Shown: positions 26,801 to 35,394 of the stretch, one piece after another
Position numbering within the stretch: the stretch's first letter is position 1
How the letters are laid out: each line of letters starts with the position of its first letter
Origin: Magnolia sinica
Lineage: Eukaryota; Streptophyta; Magnoliopsida; Magnoliales; Magnoliaceae
NCBI RefSeq assembly: GCF_029962835.1
Contig: NC_080575.1
Location: 61,731,493-61,795,492, forward strand
Direction of reading: 5' to 3'
DNA: 64,000 bases
Translations under genes and position numbers: made by a program
The notes under the pieces: model-generated
Seen by the model: the letters and a program-made list of their open reading frames with translations, nothing else
Databases searched by the model: none
What the model was told of the DNA's origin: nothing

Positions 26801-29253
26801 CTGAGTCAGTTCCATGTACTATAATTACTGTAAGGTTTCACCGGGGTTGGCATTGAGCCCGTACCTTTTCGAATTGGTTATGGACATGTTAATGAGGCAT
26901 TTAAAGAAAGAGATCCCATGGGATATGTTGTTTGTAGATAACATAGTTTTAATTGACAAGATGAGGGTGGGCATAACATAAAGCTAGATTTACGGGAGTG
27001 GTGCTTTAGAATCTGAGGGCCTATTTGGTTTTCCAATTTCTTGTGTAATGCAAAGTCAATGAGCTATCATTATCATTTTATGGTTTTTGTTTAAACAAGA
27101 ATTATGACTCGTAAATCAAGAGTCAAATGCACTTGTAAAGGAAATAGGTAAAAGAAATTGTAATCATTACATTTTTACAAAATAAAGCTACCTTTTACAA
27201 TGATGTCTGGGTAAAACAAACAATGGTAGCAAACTCATCATTGAAGTCAAATGTAGGTGATGTCACCACTCAATTAGAGGAGTAAGTAATCATTACACAT
27301 TTCCAGCCATTTACCGTTGTAATTGGAAAACCAAATACGCCCTAAAGGATTTAAAACTTGTTGGACTAAAACAGAATATATGGTGGGAGTGAAAATGAGG
27401 AATTAATTAAGATTGCTTACCAAGAAGTTTCCCAAAATGACCACTTTCAATACCTTGGGTGAATAATTATGAGAGTGGAGTGATTGAAAAGGATTTTGCC
27501 CATAGAATTCAAGCTGGGTAGAAGAAATGGAGACATGCCCCTGAAGTTTTATGGGATCGTCATGTACCATTCAATCTGAAAGGGAAATTGTATACTATAG
27601 CTATAAGACCAGCATGCTATATGGGTAGAATGTTGGCCAATTTGGGAACAACATGTTCATAGGATGAGTGTAGCTGGAATGAGCATGTTGAGATGGATTA
27701 GTGGCAAGATGAGGAAGGATAGAATTAGAAATTAACGCATTCAAGGGAACTTAGGAGTATCACCAATAGGTAATAAGATGAGGGAAAGTAGACTAGGATG
27801 GTTTGATCATGTGCAATGGAGAACAACTACGATGGTGAGGAGTGAGTTGGTACAAGTTGAAGGCCCTATAAGGACGAGGCCTAAAAGGACGTGGATGTAG
27901 GTAGTAAGAAAAGACTTGATGACCCATGGCGTAACTGAAGGTATGGCCCTTGATAGAGTGAAATGGTAGAATAGGATTCATATAGCCGACCCCAATTATT
28001 AGGGATGATGTGTAGATGATGACGATGACGATGATAGGTTAGTCATATAGCAATCTCATATAGTTCTCTCTTTGGAATCTTTCCTCTCCAAGTAATTCCT
28101 CCACAAACTGTTCTTCTCTGTCAGTTCTGTCAATGATGATGATGACTAGTTCCTGTCTTTAAATAGCCCTTGAAAGATTTACCGCATTTGTTCCTTTTCT
28201 TTGGAATGACTTTTAGAAAAAAAGAAAAAGAAAAAGAAGAAGATTAATTCAGTTAACCCAAGAAAACATGTTTTTTCTTTTTCTTCCCAACCTTTTGAAA
28301 TACAGTGTTCTAAATTTTAAAGCAACTGAGCTTTGCTAAGCGCATAGATGTGTGCAATAAAGCCCATGTACACGCTCCACATGTGCCAACATGGTATGAT
28401 AGGTCCAAGATTCAATCCATCCATCAGAAAGGCACCAATATATTAATCCCTTAGCCCAAGAATCATGTTGCTATAGTTTGCAAAACAAATTTACTGCTAT
28501 GTAAACTTGGCTGAATTTTTCTAACACACCCACCTGTTTTCAATGTTGGGCTCAACATGCTTAGTGGATCATTTTTATTTTTGGGAAAACATGTAGAAGG
28601 TCGGACCAAACTGATGGATGGATTGGATCTTGCACCTATGTGTGGTGTGTACCCGAGCTTTATTGCATGTGTGCACTATGTAAGGTCCCCCCCCCCCCCC
28701 AGTGATAGCTTGGCTTTATTCCTGGTGGTTAAGGCCTTATCCTCTATCAAGTGTTGTATGTGACCTTTCACTGCGATATTACCATTGGTGTTCCTATTTC
28801 TATCTAGCTTATTAGTCTAAACTGATTATGTAGGTGATGCTGTCTACTTTGGATTTGATATCGGGACATAAGCTTGAATTCGTTCTCATTATAGCACCAA
28901 TCAAGGAGTCATATGATCTTGGATGTGCTGCTTTCAAGGTGGCGTCGGGATTCAATGTGTCACTCAAGGTGTGTATCATATGGCCACAAGGTTCCTCCAA
29001 TGAACTAACAGATGGAAGTAAACCAGCGTTACTTCCATGGGAGAATTATATAGATGTCGAGGAAGTTAAGAGATCATCTTCAGCGTTGTCATGGTGGGAA
29101 ATGTGTCGGATGACGAATAGAGGTGCCATTTTAGTTAGGCCTGACGAGCACATTGCTTGGAGAGCCATGGATGTTTTGGGGGATCCTTTTGTTGAGATGG
29201 AGAGGGCCTTCTCTCTGATATTGGGAAGGGTGTATCAGAAAAAGGAATCCTAG
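11880..29253 (+). CDS. FAD-dependent monooxygenase (PHBH/phenol hydroxylase-like), 3' portion, six exons
   Basis: The exons are 11880-12054, 15201-15313, 15424-15520, 16050-16269, 16370-16526 and 28834-29253; all introns are GT-AG and all phases fit, giving 393 residues to a TAG stop. Exon one encodes GDAAHRFPPAGGFG (residues 46-59 of this portion), the second FAD-binding motif of aromatic-ring hydroxylase-type flavoproteins. Exon two continues MNTGIQDAHNLAWKIA, which contacts FAD in the family. The last exon resembles the thioredoxin-like C-terminal domain of phenol hydroxylases (ISGHKLEFVLIIAP, then PDEHIAWRAMD). Plant homologues are annotated as FAD/NAD(P)-binding oxidoreductases; I tentatively think of Arabidopsis EMB2421/At1g24340. 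The substrate is unknown. The N-terminal GxGxxG Rossmann exons were not found between 3242 and 11879; they may lie left of the window or be lost. No stop interrupts these exons, so the gene could be intact. Confidence 0.88.
12055..12575 (+). other. Intron of the monooxygenase gene, proximal part
   Basis: This begins with the splice donor GTAAGCAG at 12055. It is AT-rich, with a CATCATCATCATC run near 12445. No feature beyond the intron is seen. Confidence 0.5.
12576..12986. mobile_element. MITE-like element with ~25-bp terminal inverted repeats (411 bp)
   Basis: The left tip GGTCCTATTTGGATTGGTGG matches the reverse complement of the right tip, GGCCATGTTTGGATTGGTAG, and both continue AATCC. 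The CTRTTTGGATTGGT word is typical of Tourist-like or hAT MITEs. The interior is GTGGAAA-rich and ends with a long A-rich run near 12920-12955. I could not define the target duplication. Confidence 0.65.
13480..14223. mobile_element. Non-autonomous hAT element, 744 bp, with perfect 8-bp target duplication
   Basis: The tips are CAATGTTTTAAATATCG on the left and CAGTGTTTTAAATATCG on the right (reverse complement). GTTATGAC occurs at both 13472-13479 and 14224-14231. Eight-bp duplications and CAxTG tips are hallmarks of hAT elements. The interior carries repeated TATCG/CGATA words near both ends and no transposase. It sits in the first listed intron of the monooxygenase gene. Confidence 0.88.
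14224..14700. other. Intron segment with decayed repeat DNA
   Basis: Around 14430-14540 there are short GGGCCCGAGCC and GGCTTGGCCCGACG-type words arranged as imperfect inverted repeats, probably a decayed MITE. No coding sequence is seen. Confidence 0.35.
14715..15101 (+). mobile_element. 5'-truncated RTE-clade LINE, 3' end only
   Basis: The sequence matches the 3' part of the RTE element near 27640-28035. Shared blocks include GTTGAGATGGATGAGTGG, GATGAGGAAGGATA and CCAACCCAATTAGTTGGGGT, ending in a GATGATGATGAT tail. RTE elements are commonly 5'-truncated and end in short tandem trinucleotides. Confidence 0.8.
16925..17015 (-). mobile_element. Short RTE LINE 3'-end fragment
   Basis: TCATCATCATAGCCTTGTCC, followed by AATCTTGTTTCACCAAT, matches the antisense 3' end of the RTE copy at 50215-51000. 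Confidence 0.5.
17630..18075. repeat. Quasi-palindromic GGGCCCAC-type element (copy e), inside the long-TIR element
   Basis: The left arm reads CATCCATTTTTCCAGATCAT then GGGCATGAGCCC; the right arm reads GGAAAAATGGATAG then ATCATGGTGGGGCCCACAAA. It belongs to the family described at 3242-5330. Confidence 0.7.
18150..18735. repeat. Quasi-palindromic elements (copy f, probably two fused copies)
   Basis: Shared blocks include ATGTGGAGCCCACAG, CATGTGGGCCACACC, TGGTGTGGTCCACCCGAG and GTCATAGTGGGCCCACAATG. It fills the second half of the long-TIR element. Confidence 0.6.
19020..20050. other. LTR-like or decayed retrotransposon sequence
   Basis: A 60-bp unit containing TGATTGTAATCAACCTAT is duplicated at 19018-19085. 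From 19440 to 19640 the words TAGGAAATAAG and TTATTAGATT with CTTGTTTAAG recur, much like the LTRs of some plant copia elements. A TAAAACACAG/AATAAAA region follows at 19780. I cannot define ends, so this stays tentative. Confidence 0.35.
20100..20690 (+). pseudogene. RTE endonuclease domain, inactivated
   Basis: This is an AP-endonuclease-like domain used by LINEs to nick target DNA. Recognisable pieces are NIGTLIGKSM near 20130, ACVLETKWKG near 20195, IKRQFWEDMDGLVQ near 20410 and YNLTLANIYLKR near 20605. Stops and a frame change occur near 20115-20280. The usual GDLNG catalytic aspartate reads GGHLNG (near 20480), so a key residue is also lost. Inactive. Confidence 0.8.
20819..22744 (+). 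mobile_element. L1-type LINE, 5'-truncated, insertion 1 into the RTE element
   Basis: The body starts inside the reverse transcriptase at LDLEKAYDHID and runs through a decayed core (a YANDT in place of FADDT near 21135) and LGLPLCIGKLAKHLWARVIE (21340-21400) to an AAAAAAA tail. AAAGGAAGTGAA at 20807-20818 is repeated at 22745-22756, which is the target duplication. The RTE reading resumes directly after it. Several stops and frame changes show that it is dead. Confidence 0.88.
23479..26314 (+). mobile_element. L1-type LINE, 5'-truncated, insertion 2 into the RTE element
   Basis: The body begins in the linker before the reverse transcriptase (SFQVEGTTGFRLHKK, near 23510) and ends with TTTAATAAAATTCA. 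ATACTGGGTTATTTT (23464-23478) and ATACTAGGTTATTTT (26315-26329) form a 15-bp target duplication with one difference. The RTE frame continues straight across the empty site. It is the same L1 family as insertion 1 and better preserved. Confidence 0.9.
23500..26210 (+). pseudogene. L1 reverse transcriptase and C-terminal zinc region (insertion 2)
   Basis: The reverse transcriptase copies LINE RNA at the nicked target. In order: linker 23500-23960 with WLKEGDKNTSFFH (near 23770), RT blocks MPVSDDEIKVAMDSLGRGKA (near 24010) and DFRPISLLGSPYKILAKVLA (near 24245), the catalytic LQFADDTIIF (about 24757-24786), then LGLPLCRGKPTKHLW and SLRARLTLIKATFSNMP (24970-25120). A zf-RVT-like end follows near 25740-25920 (CCLCEQEEETIDHLF). 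Frame changes near 24010, 24320 and 24530 and a stop at 25288 break it. Confidence 0.85.
26330..27990 (+). pseudogene. RTE reverse transcriptase, decayed
   Basis: Pieces of the RTE reverse transcriptase remain: WLTKLFDKIIRLKKMP (26330 onward), KQIGFMLGKSTMEAIFLL (26536-26590), LEKAYDTVPNGF (near 26650), DIIKDMYEGAITNVRTT (near 26735) and a core now reading LFVDNIVLID (near 26930) where FADD is expected. Many stops and frame changes are present. The 3' part has the conserved WFDHVQWR-type region near 27800 out of frame. Confidence 0.78.
27017..27342. mobile_element. Tourist-like MITE, 326 bp, inside the RTE element
   Basis: The tips are GGGCCTATTTGGTTTTCCAA and, from the right, GGGCGTATTTGGTTTTCCAA. 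Flanks are TGA (27014-27016) and TAA (27343-27345), consistent with the 3-bp TNA duplication of PIF/Harbinger-type MITEs after one mutation. RTE sequence continues on both sides (AGAATC... to AAGGATTTAAAACTTG). Confidence 0.82.
28036..28833. other. Distal end of the large intron
   Basis: Apart from an A/G-rich run (28219-28245) and a poly-C run near 28687-28701, I see nothing recognisable. The stretch ends at the acceptor before 28834. Confidence 0.45.
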
Positions 29254-30799
29254 GGCCATGTGCGCAGCAAACATACAGTTTGCTTATGCTAAATATTCCT
29301 CGCACTTGGGTCCCATGGCTTGGTGATCCAAACTGTTGATCTGATGGACCATCACGGACAGGGGATGCCCTCAGAACCTCCCATATTGGAAGATTCACAC
29401 GCATTCAATCAGTGTCAATGATCTGCATTCCAAGGAGGGTAGTATGAAGATCAAAGGGTTGGCATCTCTCAATCAGGAGCCTTCTGTAGCATCATCGATG
29501 GTGGGACTAGCATGGTCAGGATCCTGTCCATCAGCACCTTCACCGATGTGTGGAAAGGTTTGTTGCATTCCTATCTATCTATCCTTTTTGGAGATACTGA
29601 CTGAGCGTTTTGCAGTGGATCCCAAAAGAAAACCTGCACAGGTGGATTATGGTTAGTTTTGCATTTCCACCTCCAAGATATGGATTTTGTACATTCAAGT
29701 ACTTGCATGAAACTAAGAAATGTTCTCCTGGTGGTAAGCTTGTCATTCTCAATTATTATTTTTTTAGACACTTCCAGGCATACACTAAACATGGGGGAGT
29801 CCATGAGAGAGCATCAAATGTATAAGTTTTGAATATTCTGTTTTTGTGGGCCTTTGATCAACACTGTACTTTGGTTTTTGGAAAATAATCAGTGAAAGAA
29901 TCATGCATGCTACAGCAAGGGCTATTGTGACCACTGTCCATGGTATAAACATCTGTTCTTTTACTTGGATAGTGAGGATTGTCTAATTGGGACAGAGTTA
30001 ATTGGGTGGGGTGGTTCTTGTTGTGTACATGTTTGTGTGCTGAGTTAAAGAATATGATGTAAATCTTCTTCTTTAGAGGGAGATTAAAAATTAATAATAA
30101 TAATAATAAATGGTTCATATATTCAAGGTAGGTCTTACTGGAAGTAGGCAAAAGCATTGGTGAGGCCTGGGCTGGCTCCAGACCATATTTTGAACTTGTT
30201 GTTGGTCTGGGCCTATTGTGATGGGCTTTATTCCAAACTGGGTGGTATGTCATGGCATGGCATGTGGAAAGAGGCTACCCAGGTAGGTTCGTGTGCTTGC
30301 AGAGAGAAGGAGATGGGTTGAACGTTGCACGACCAACCACCCCACCCTACTGTTTCTAAATCTAATGAACGCCCCCCTACTCCCCCGTTTTTTTTTTTTT
30401 TTTTTTTTTGATATTACAGTAATCACAGTGGGCCCTATGGAACATGTGTCCCTAATACCTGCCTTGTGTGCAATGCCATGGATGGAAACTAATTGTGGAC
30501 AAAAATGTCCAAATGTGGCCAGTATATATTTTGTCTGGATGGATTGATTTTTTTTTATTTTTTATTTTTTATTTTTTTTTCTGGACCTGCTTTGGTTTTT
30601 AGTTTGCAAAAGTGGGGGCATGTGGGCCCCATGGTTCATGTTCTGATCTAAACAGTTGATATTATGGGCCCCACTGTGGACGGGTCAAGCCTTGCACAGT
30701 AACTGGGTTTTTTTTTTTATTTATTAAAAAAAGCAGTATGTTCAATAGTGGAAATCGTGGGGCTTTTAAAAAAATAAAAAAATAAAAATTGTTGTTGTT
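29254..30799 (+). other. 3' flank of the monooxygenase gene
   Basis: This must hold the 3' UTR, but I could not fix its end; a possible AATAAT/AATAAA cluster lies at 30095-30110. A T-run (30389-30410) and T/A-rich patches (30548-30580, 30712-30790) follow. No further coding sequence is supported. Confidence 0.4.
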
Positions 30800-30878
30800 G
30801 TTGGTGTTGTAGGCACACACCCACACTCGAACAGAAACCATGACCTTAGTGTCGTAACTCTTGTGAGTCTACCTATAA
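30800..30878 (-). mobile_element. SINE copy B, interrupted by a Tourist MITE
   Basis: On the minus strand GTAGACTCACAAGAGTTACG, then GGTCATGGTTTCTGTTCGAG, is a worn tRNA-derived SINE head. The MITE sits just outside the box-A-like end. A GCTCTGGTGGTGAATGGC-like piece right of the MITE (31272-31290, minus strand) may be the SINE's original 5' end. Confidence 0.55.
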
Positions 30879-31268
30879 GGGCCTGTTTGGCCGGACCGAT
30901 TGGATTAGGAGGGATGGGATGGATTTTAAGGTAATGATGGTGGTGTCAATGGATTGGTTTAAGATCCATGGGATTGCTATATGCTGGGACAAGTTCACCG
31001 AGTCCGTTTGGCACGCCCGGCATATCCTGGTTCCAATCCCTTCCAATCTGTCCAACCAAACACGCCCCAGGCACGATTGAACAGGATTAGGAGGGATGGG
31101 ATCAATTTCAAGGTAATGATGGTGATGTCAGTGGATTGGTTTAAGATCCATGGGTTTTCTAGATCCCGGGTCAAGTTCATCAGGTCTGTTTGGCTCATTT
31201 GGCATGTCCCGGGATTTTACCATCCCATCCCTCCTAATCCCTCTTAATCCGCCCGGCCAAACAGGCCC
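30879..31268. mobile_element. Tourist-type MITE dimer, 390 bp
   Basis: The tips GGGCCTGTTTGGCCGG and CCGGCCAAACAGGCCC are perfect inverses, flanked by TAA at 30876-30878 and 31269-31271. The interior contains two direct copies of a ~180-bp unit (GGATTAGGAGGGATGGGAT near 30902 and 31086, each followed by AAGGTAATGATGGTG and GGATTGGTTTAAGATCCATG). An internal CCAAACACGCCCC near 31055-31067 looks like the right tip of the first unit. This suggests two abutting copies now sharing outer ends. Confidence 0.85.
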
Positions 31269-31271
31269 TAA

Positions 31272-31787
31272 GCCATTCACCACCAGAGCTTTTTTGCTTA
31301 GCTCTTGCAGGCGTGTATAAATCTGCTCATCTAAATGCCCGCACGTGTGCAATATCAGAGCTTGTTATGATGTGGGTCACGATGGCTAGATTACTTGAAT
31401 GATTGGCCATGTCCATACAGAACAAATGGACAGCTAGGATAAGATCATTTAGGCTCTCTATTTGTCTTGTACGAGTGAACGGGCCTGATTTTTTATTTTT
31501 TTTGGATCAGATGATCTGAACAATGTGGCCCAAATCATGGAAGGCGTGGACCTTGTATGCATTGTGCCATTCTAGCAGGTGCAATGGTGTGCCTGGGAGC
31601 TTAGAAAAACCTCCACGATATGGGCCGTGTTCACGAGAGTACAATCTCAACTGTCCAAACTGTGGGTCCCATTGGATGCAGAATAATAACAGGCGGATGT
31701 TAACCAATTTGACTGCTTGATTTTCAACTCTAAAAATTCAACGGCTGGATTCATTCGGTGAGTTTGATTTTTGGGCCATGCTGACGC
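31272..31787. other. Intergenic stretch, no gene seen
   Basis: Ordinary intergenic sequence with short GGGCCTGA and GTGGGTCCC-like words and no supported feature. Confidence 0.4.
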
Positions 31788-32107
31788 CTGTTGCAGAATC
31801 CCTTGTGGGCCTGAGCTCTGTGAGGCCCACCCTGATGTCTCTGTTATATCCACCCGTCAACCCGTTTTGTCAGTTTATTCTAGGACGTGATCCAAAAAAT
31901 GAAGCAGATCCAAAACTCAAGTGGGGCCACAGCAAAGGAAACGGTAAGAATGGAATTGCCTACCGTCGAACTCTTCTTGGGGTCCACTTTGACGTTTATA
32001 TGCCATCCAGTAGCCCGTTCATAAGGTAAATTACCCACTGGTATGAAGGGAAAGCAAAAATATCAGCCTAATCCCGTGCTTCTGTGGCCCCAAGTAGGTG
32101 TTCAATC
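31788..32107. repeat. Left half of a quasi-palindromic element split by the gypsy insertion
   Basis: Family blocks run in the usual order (GAGGCCCACCCTGATGTCTC, GATCCAAAAAATGAAGCAGA, GTTTATATGCCATCCAG, TCTGTGGCCCCAAGTAGG, GTTCAATC) and break at 32107. The next expected block (CACTGTTT then GTGGTGTGGTCCA) is found at 44022 onward, after the LTR element. Confidence 0.72.
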
Positions 32108-33019
32108 TGTTGCCGCTGTTTTCTGCACTGGGTGCAAGGGCGACCTCAATTCAAACGAATTCTTCACTGGGTGCAGGCCGCCTCAATTCAAACTGAACAA
32201 CAATGACCTCAAGCATCAAGATATGCAGGCACATAGTGTATGATCGAGAAGTAAAGTGATCGGTCACCTATTCGGTCAATCGTTCAATATGTAAAATCCG
32301 ATCAGGTGATAGTCAGAGGGTGGGGTTAGTCTTCTATGATGGGTTACTCTTTTACCTTCCACTTGAAAGGACTTTCGATACAGATCAATTGAAAATGAGA
32401 AAAGAATTTTTATAGTTGGTCATGAAGAGCAGCTACAAGACACCTTTCCGACTAATGAACTGAACTGAATCTAGCATTCAGGCGTAGACTCAAATTACAG
32501 TTAGAAACTATGGCTACTTGGTTACCTCTACAGATTACACTACGAAATATAAATGGCGAGCTTAAAAAGTAAAGATTACACTATAGAATGTAATTTGATT
32601 AATAAGGAAAATAAATGATTACACTATGAAATGTAATTTTGATAGGATAATTTAAAGATAAATTTGGTTCGTTTGGGTTGGAATGAGACAATCTTCCTTA
32701 CTGCTTTGCTTTGCTATTTATATCTTTGATCCAACCATCTAGATTCTTCTCATATTCTGACGGTTTCCATAACACTCTCCACTATTGCTCTCTTAACGCT
32801 TCTCCTCTTGCCACCCATCCTCTAACTGTTCGCACACGATTGCTCCTTCATCGAACGCTTGAGCAATACAAAGCATCATCTGATACACTCCAACACTTAT
32901 CGAGAAATCTCCTTCATACATATCTATATATCTTCAAATGCACCACGCATATCTGTACAGATTACACGTAACTCCCCCTGATTGGTTGTAACGGGGTATG
33001 GTGATGATAAGGATGAACA
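32108..33019 (-). repeat. 3' LTR of the gypsy element
   Basis: 912 bp, aligned with 43125-44016. Shared words include TTTTCTGCACTGGGTGC, CTTGAAAGGAC-like and TTGCTATTTATAT (near 32708), the last with a TATA look on the plus strand, where it could drive the antisense gene. Confidence 0.88.
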
Positions 33020-33339
33020 TTACCCCCCACGTCGCTTTACCTTCGGAAAAAAGTAAAAGCGATGTGCGACCCTTCATTAATGCAGCATTTATTATGTACA
33101 CATGTTGTCTAGGCATTAACCGCCTTTGGCCAACTCTTCGTAACACGTCAGTGACGACCGCACTTTATCGAAACAGGAGATGAAGCTCGTGCCGACACGT
33201 GCCCTTACCTCATTCCTGACAAAACTGTAACAATGCCCTAATAAATGCTTTATTCCCTCGGCCGATATAAGCGTCATTTCAAACCTTTTCTCTTTATTAT
33301 GCTTTCTATTATCTGTTCTTCCTTTTCTTCTAAACTCTT

Positions 33340-35350
33340 GTGCTTCCTACTCTCGATCTATTCCTTGAAGCAATGACCGCCTCTTCCTCTTCCACTCCAG
33401 CCTTCCTCCAAACTGATCTGATGATTGTGATGGACACGCTTGTAGATAAGTGTGTTGAAAAAACCATGTTTCAATCACCCATGGGCGATTATCTGTGCTC
33501 GGATCCTACATTCTCTCCTGCGACGAAGATGTATGAGGTTCAAGCAATGGATACGCTCTTCCCCATCTACCTTGGGGAGACGCTGCTGATCCAATTAGAA
33601 TCCATTCCCGATGCCACAAATGCCGTGAAGACCCCTAGGGTGTGGCCGAAATCACTCCTGGAATGGGAACCCTGGTTTGCTCTTGTATCTTCCCAGCATG
33701 AAGCGACTTGGAGACTAGTTAACATCTACGAATGCATCAAACTCTTCGTTCATGAATATCCAACAAATCCAACCCTTCTTCTTGCTGCTTCAACTTTGTA
33801 GAGTATGTCGACCAACACCTTCTTCTTTGGTTGTGGTCCTATGAGCCTAACTATCCTAAATATCTCGGCTGAGTTGTAATTACTTCCATTCGATACTGCC
33901 ATTTATCCAAACTTTGCGCCTAGGCAAAGCAATGATTTTTCCAGTGGGAGTCTAAGGGTGTATTCCCACTTCATGAAGGCCTACCATAATGTTAACAGCC
34001 CAATCGATAAAGATGAGCATATGGCCTTCTTATTTCTTTAGATCTATAAGCATCTGCTTTGTGTGAATGCACAACAAATCACCACAGAGTATGTTCCTCT
34101 GGCCGAAGCCATTGCCTAAGGTTTCAGGCTTACTCTAGCACCTTACGTGCTCGGCCACCTATACAGGGGGATTTATGGAGTTACCCAAAAGAACTTGTAT
34201 TTTGGAGGAGGACCGTTATGGCTCCTACAGATATGGCTTTACGAGTATTTCTACCCCAATCTTGTATATCTTCCCACTCATTCCGATATCGCTTATACTT
34301 CGTATGGCGACCGAGTTCTCCATTCTTTCCAAAAGCATCAAGCATGTGGAGTATACACGGCTTCACTATTCTTTTCTCTGAATAAAACCAAGAAAAATCG
34401 GTCCTTCATGCCTTTCTTCAATGGAGAATATGGCCTTAGCTGGCTTACCAACCGATTTTTGTCAGATGATAATGAGGCAACAACCCAATCGCACCAAGCT
34501 TGGGAAAGTTATATCATTGGTCGAGATCTACCATATGGGGGATCGGTTGAGCAAGGCAAGAATATCAAGGCTGGGGTTGAGCAATACTACCCGCAGATAC
34601 TTGCTCGGTAGTTCGGCCTCGTCCAATGCATCCCCTGCCCTCTTACTCACAAATACTGTAACCAACAACCATTCAATTGACTTATTGTGACTGACTCAGT
34701 TCTCTACCATTCTCTGCATTCTTCCTTCCGAAAGGCCGTAAATGCTCTCAAACTCTCTAGTTATCTGAATCGACAACAAGTAATGGATAACTTCTTCAAC
34801 TGGTGGGAGAGTCATTACTAAAAGCTATTGAAGAAATCCCCACAAGATAATGTCAATCACTTCTCTTCACAGCTCGAACATAAAGGGAAAAAGAGAGCAC
34901 CGACCTCATCGGCCACCACCCCAAGTAAGAAAATAAGCAAGCCAAAGACGAGATCGACCATTACCTCCCCTTCTAAGGCTCCACCAATCGACGCTATTGC
35001 TGCTCTTGCTAGCCAAGAGGTTGTGACAAAGATCTTCGCTGCTTCTACCCCTCACCAGCTCCTTAGCCTCCAGCCCGAAAAAGAATCCTGGACCTGAGTG
35101 CTCCGCTCGGTCCACCCATAAAAGTTCCTGTCTTTGTCCTTAGGCGCGTTGCTCATCCTTCATCAACAACAATAATCAAGGTTCGACCGCTGCCTGCGTC
35201 TCAAGGGCCTTGATGACCATCAGGTACTAAAAATACTTCAAAACCAAGTACTTGCCAGGCTTATCCATTACTGATTACTCAAAAGAGATCAAGGAATGCT
35301 TGAAACGTCATGAAGAGGCTCATTATGACAAATGCTAGAATAAATGGTTG

Positions 35351-35394
<44 letters not shown>

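Larger units (their letters stand above)
20060..28035 (+). mobile_element. RTE-clade LINE split into three parts by two L1 insertions
   Basis: The RTE parts are about 20060-20818 (endonuclease), 22745-23478 (linker and start of reverse transcriptase) and 26315-28035 (reverse transcriptase to 3' end). It ends CCGACCCCAATTATTAGGG with a GATGATGACGATGACGATGA tail, as plant RTE elements do. The 5' limit is approximate. A Tourist MITE at 27017-27342 interrupts the last part. Confidence 0.85.
16527..28833 (+). other. 12.3-kb intron of the monooxygenase gene, filled with transposons
   Basis: The donor is GAG|GTTTGT at 16526/16527 and the acceptor TATGTAG|GTG at 28833/28834. Contents in order: an RTE 3'-end fragment, a CT microsatellite (17244-17265), a long-TIR element, an LTR-like stretch, then an RTE LINE with two L1 insertions and a Tourist MITE. 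Everything that looks like protein inside it is transposon-derived. Confidence 0.85.

Noticed and set aside
29444..29656. Extra exon of the monooxygenase gene after 29253
   Set aside because: The gene ends with a proper stop at 29251-29253, and the later frame has no family similarity.
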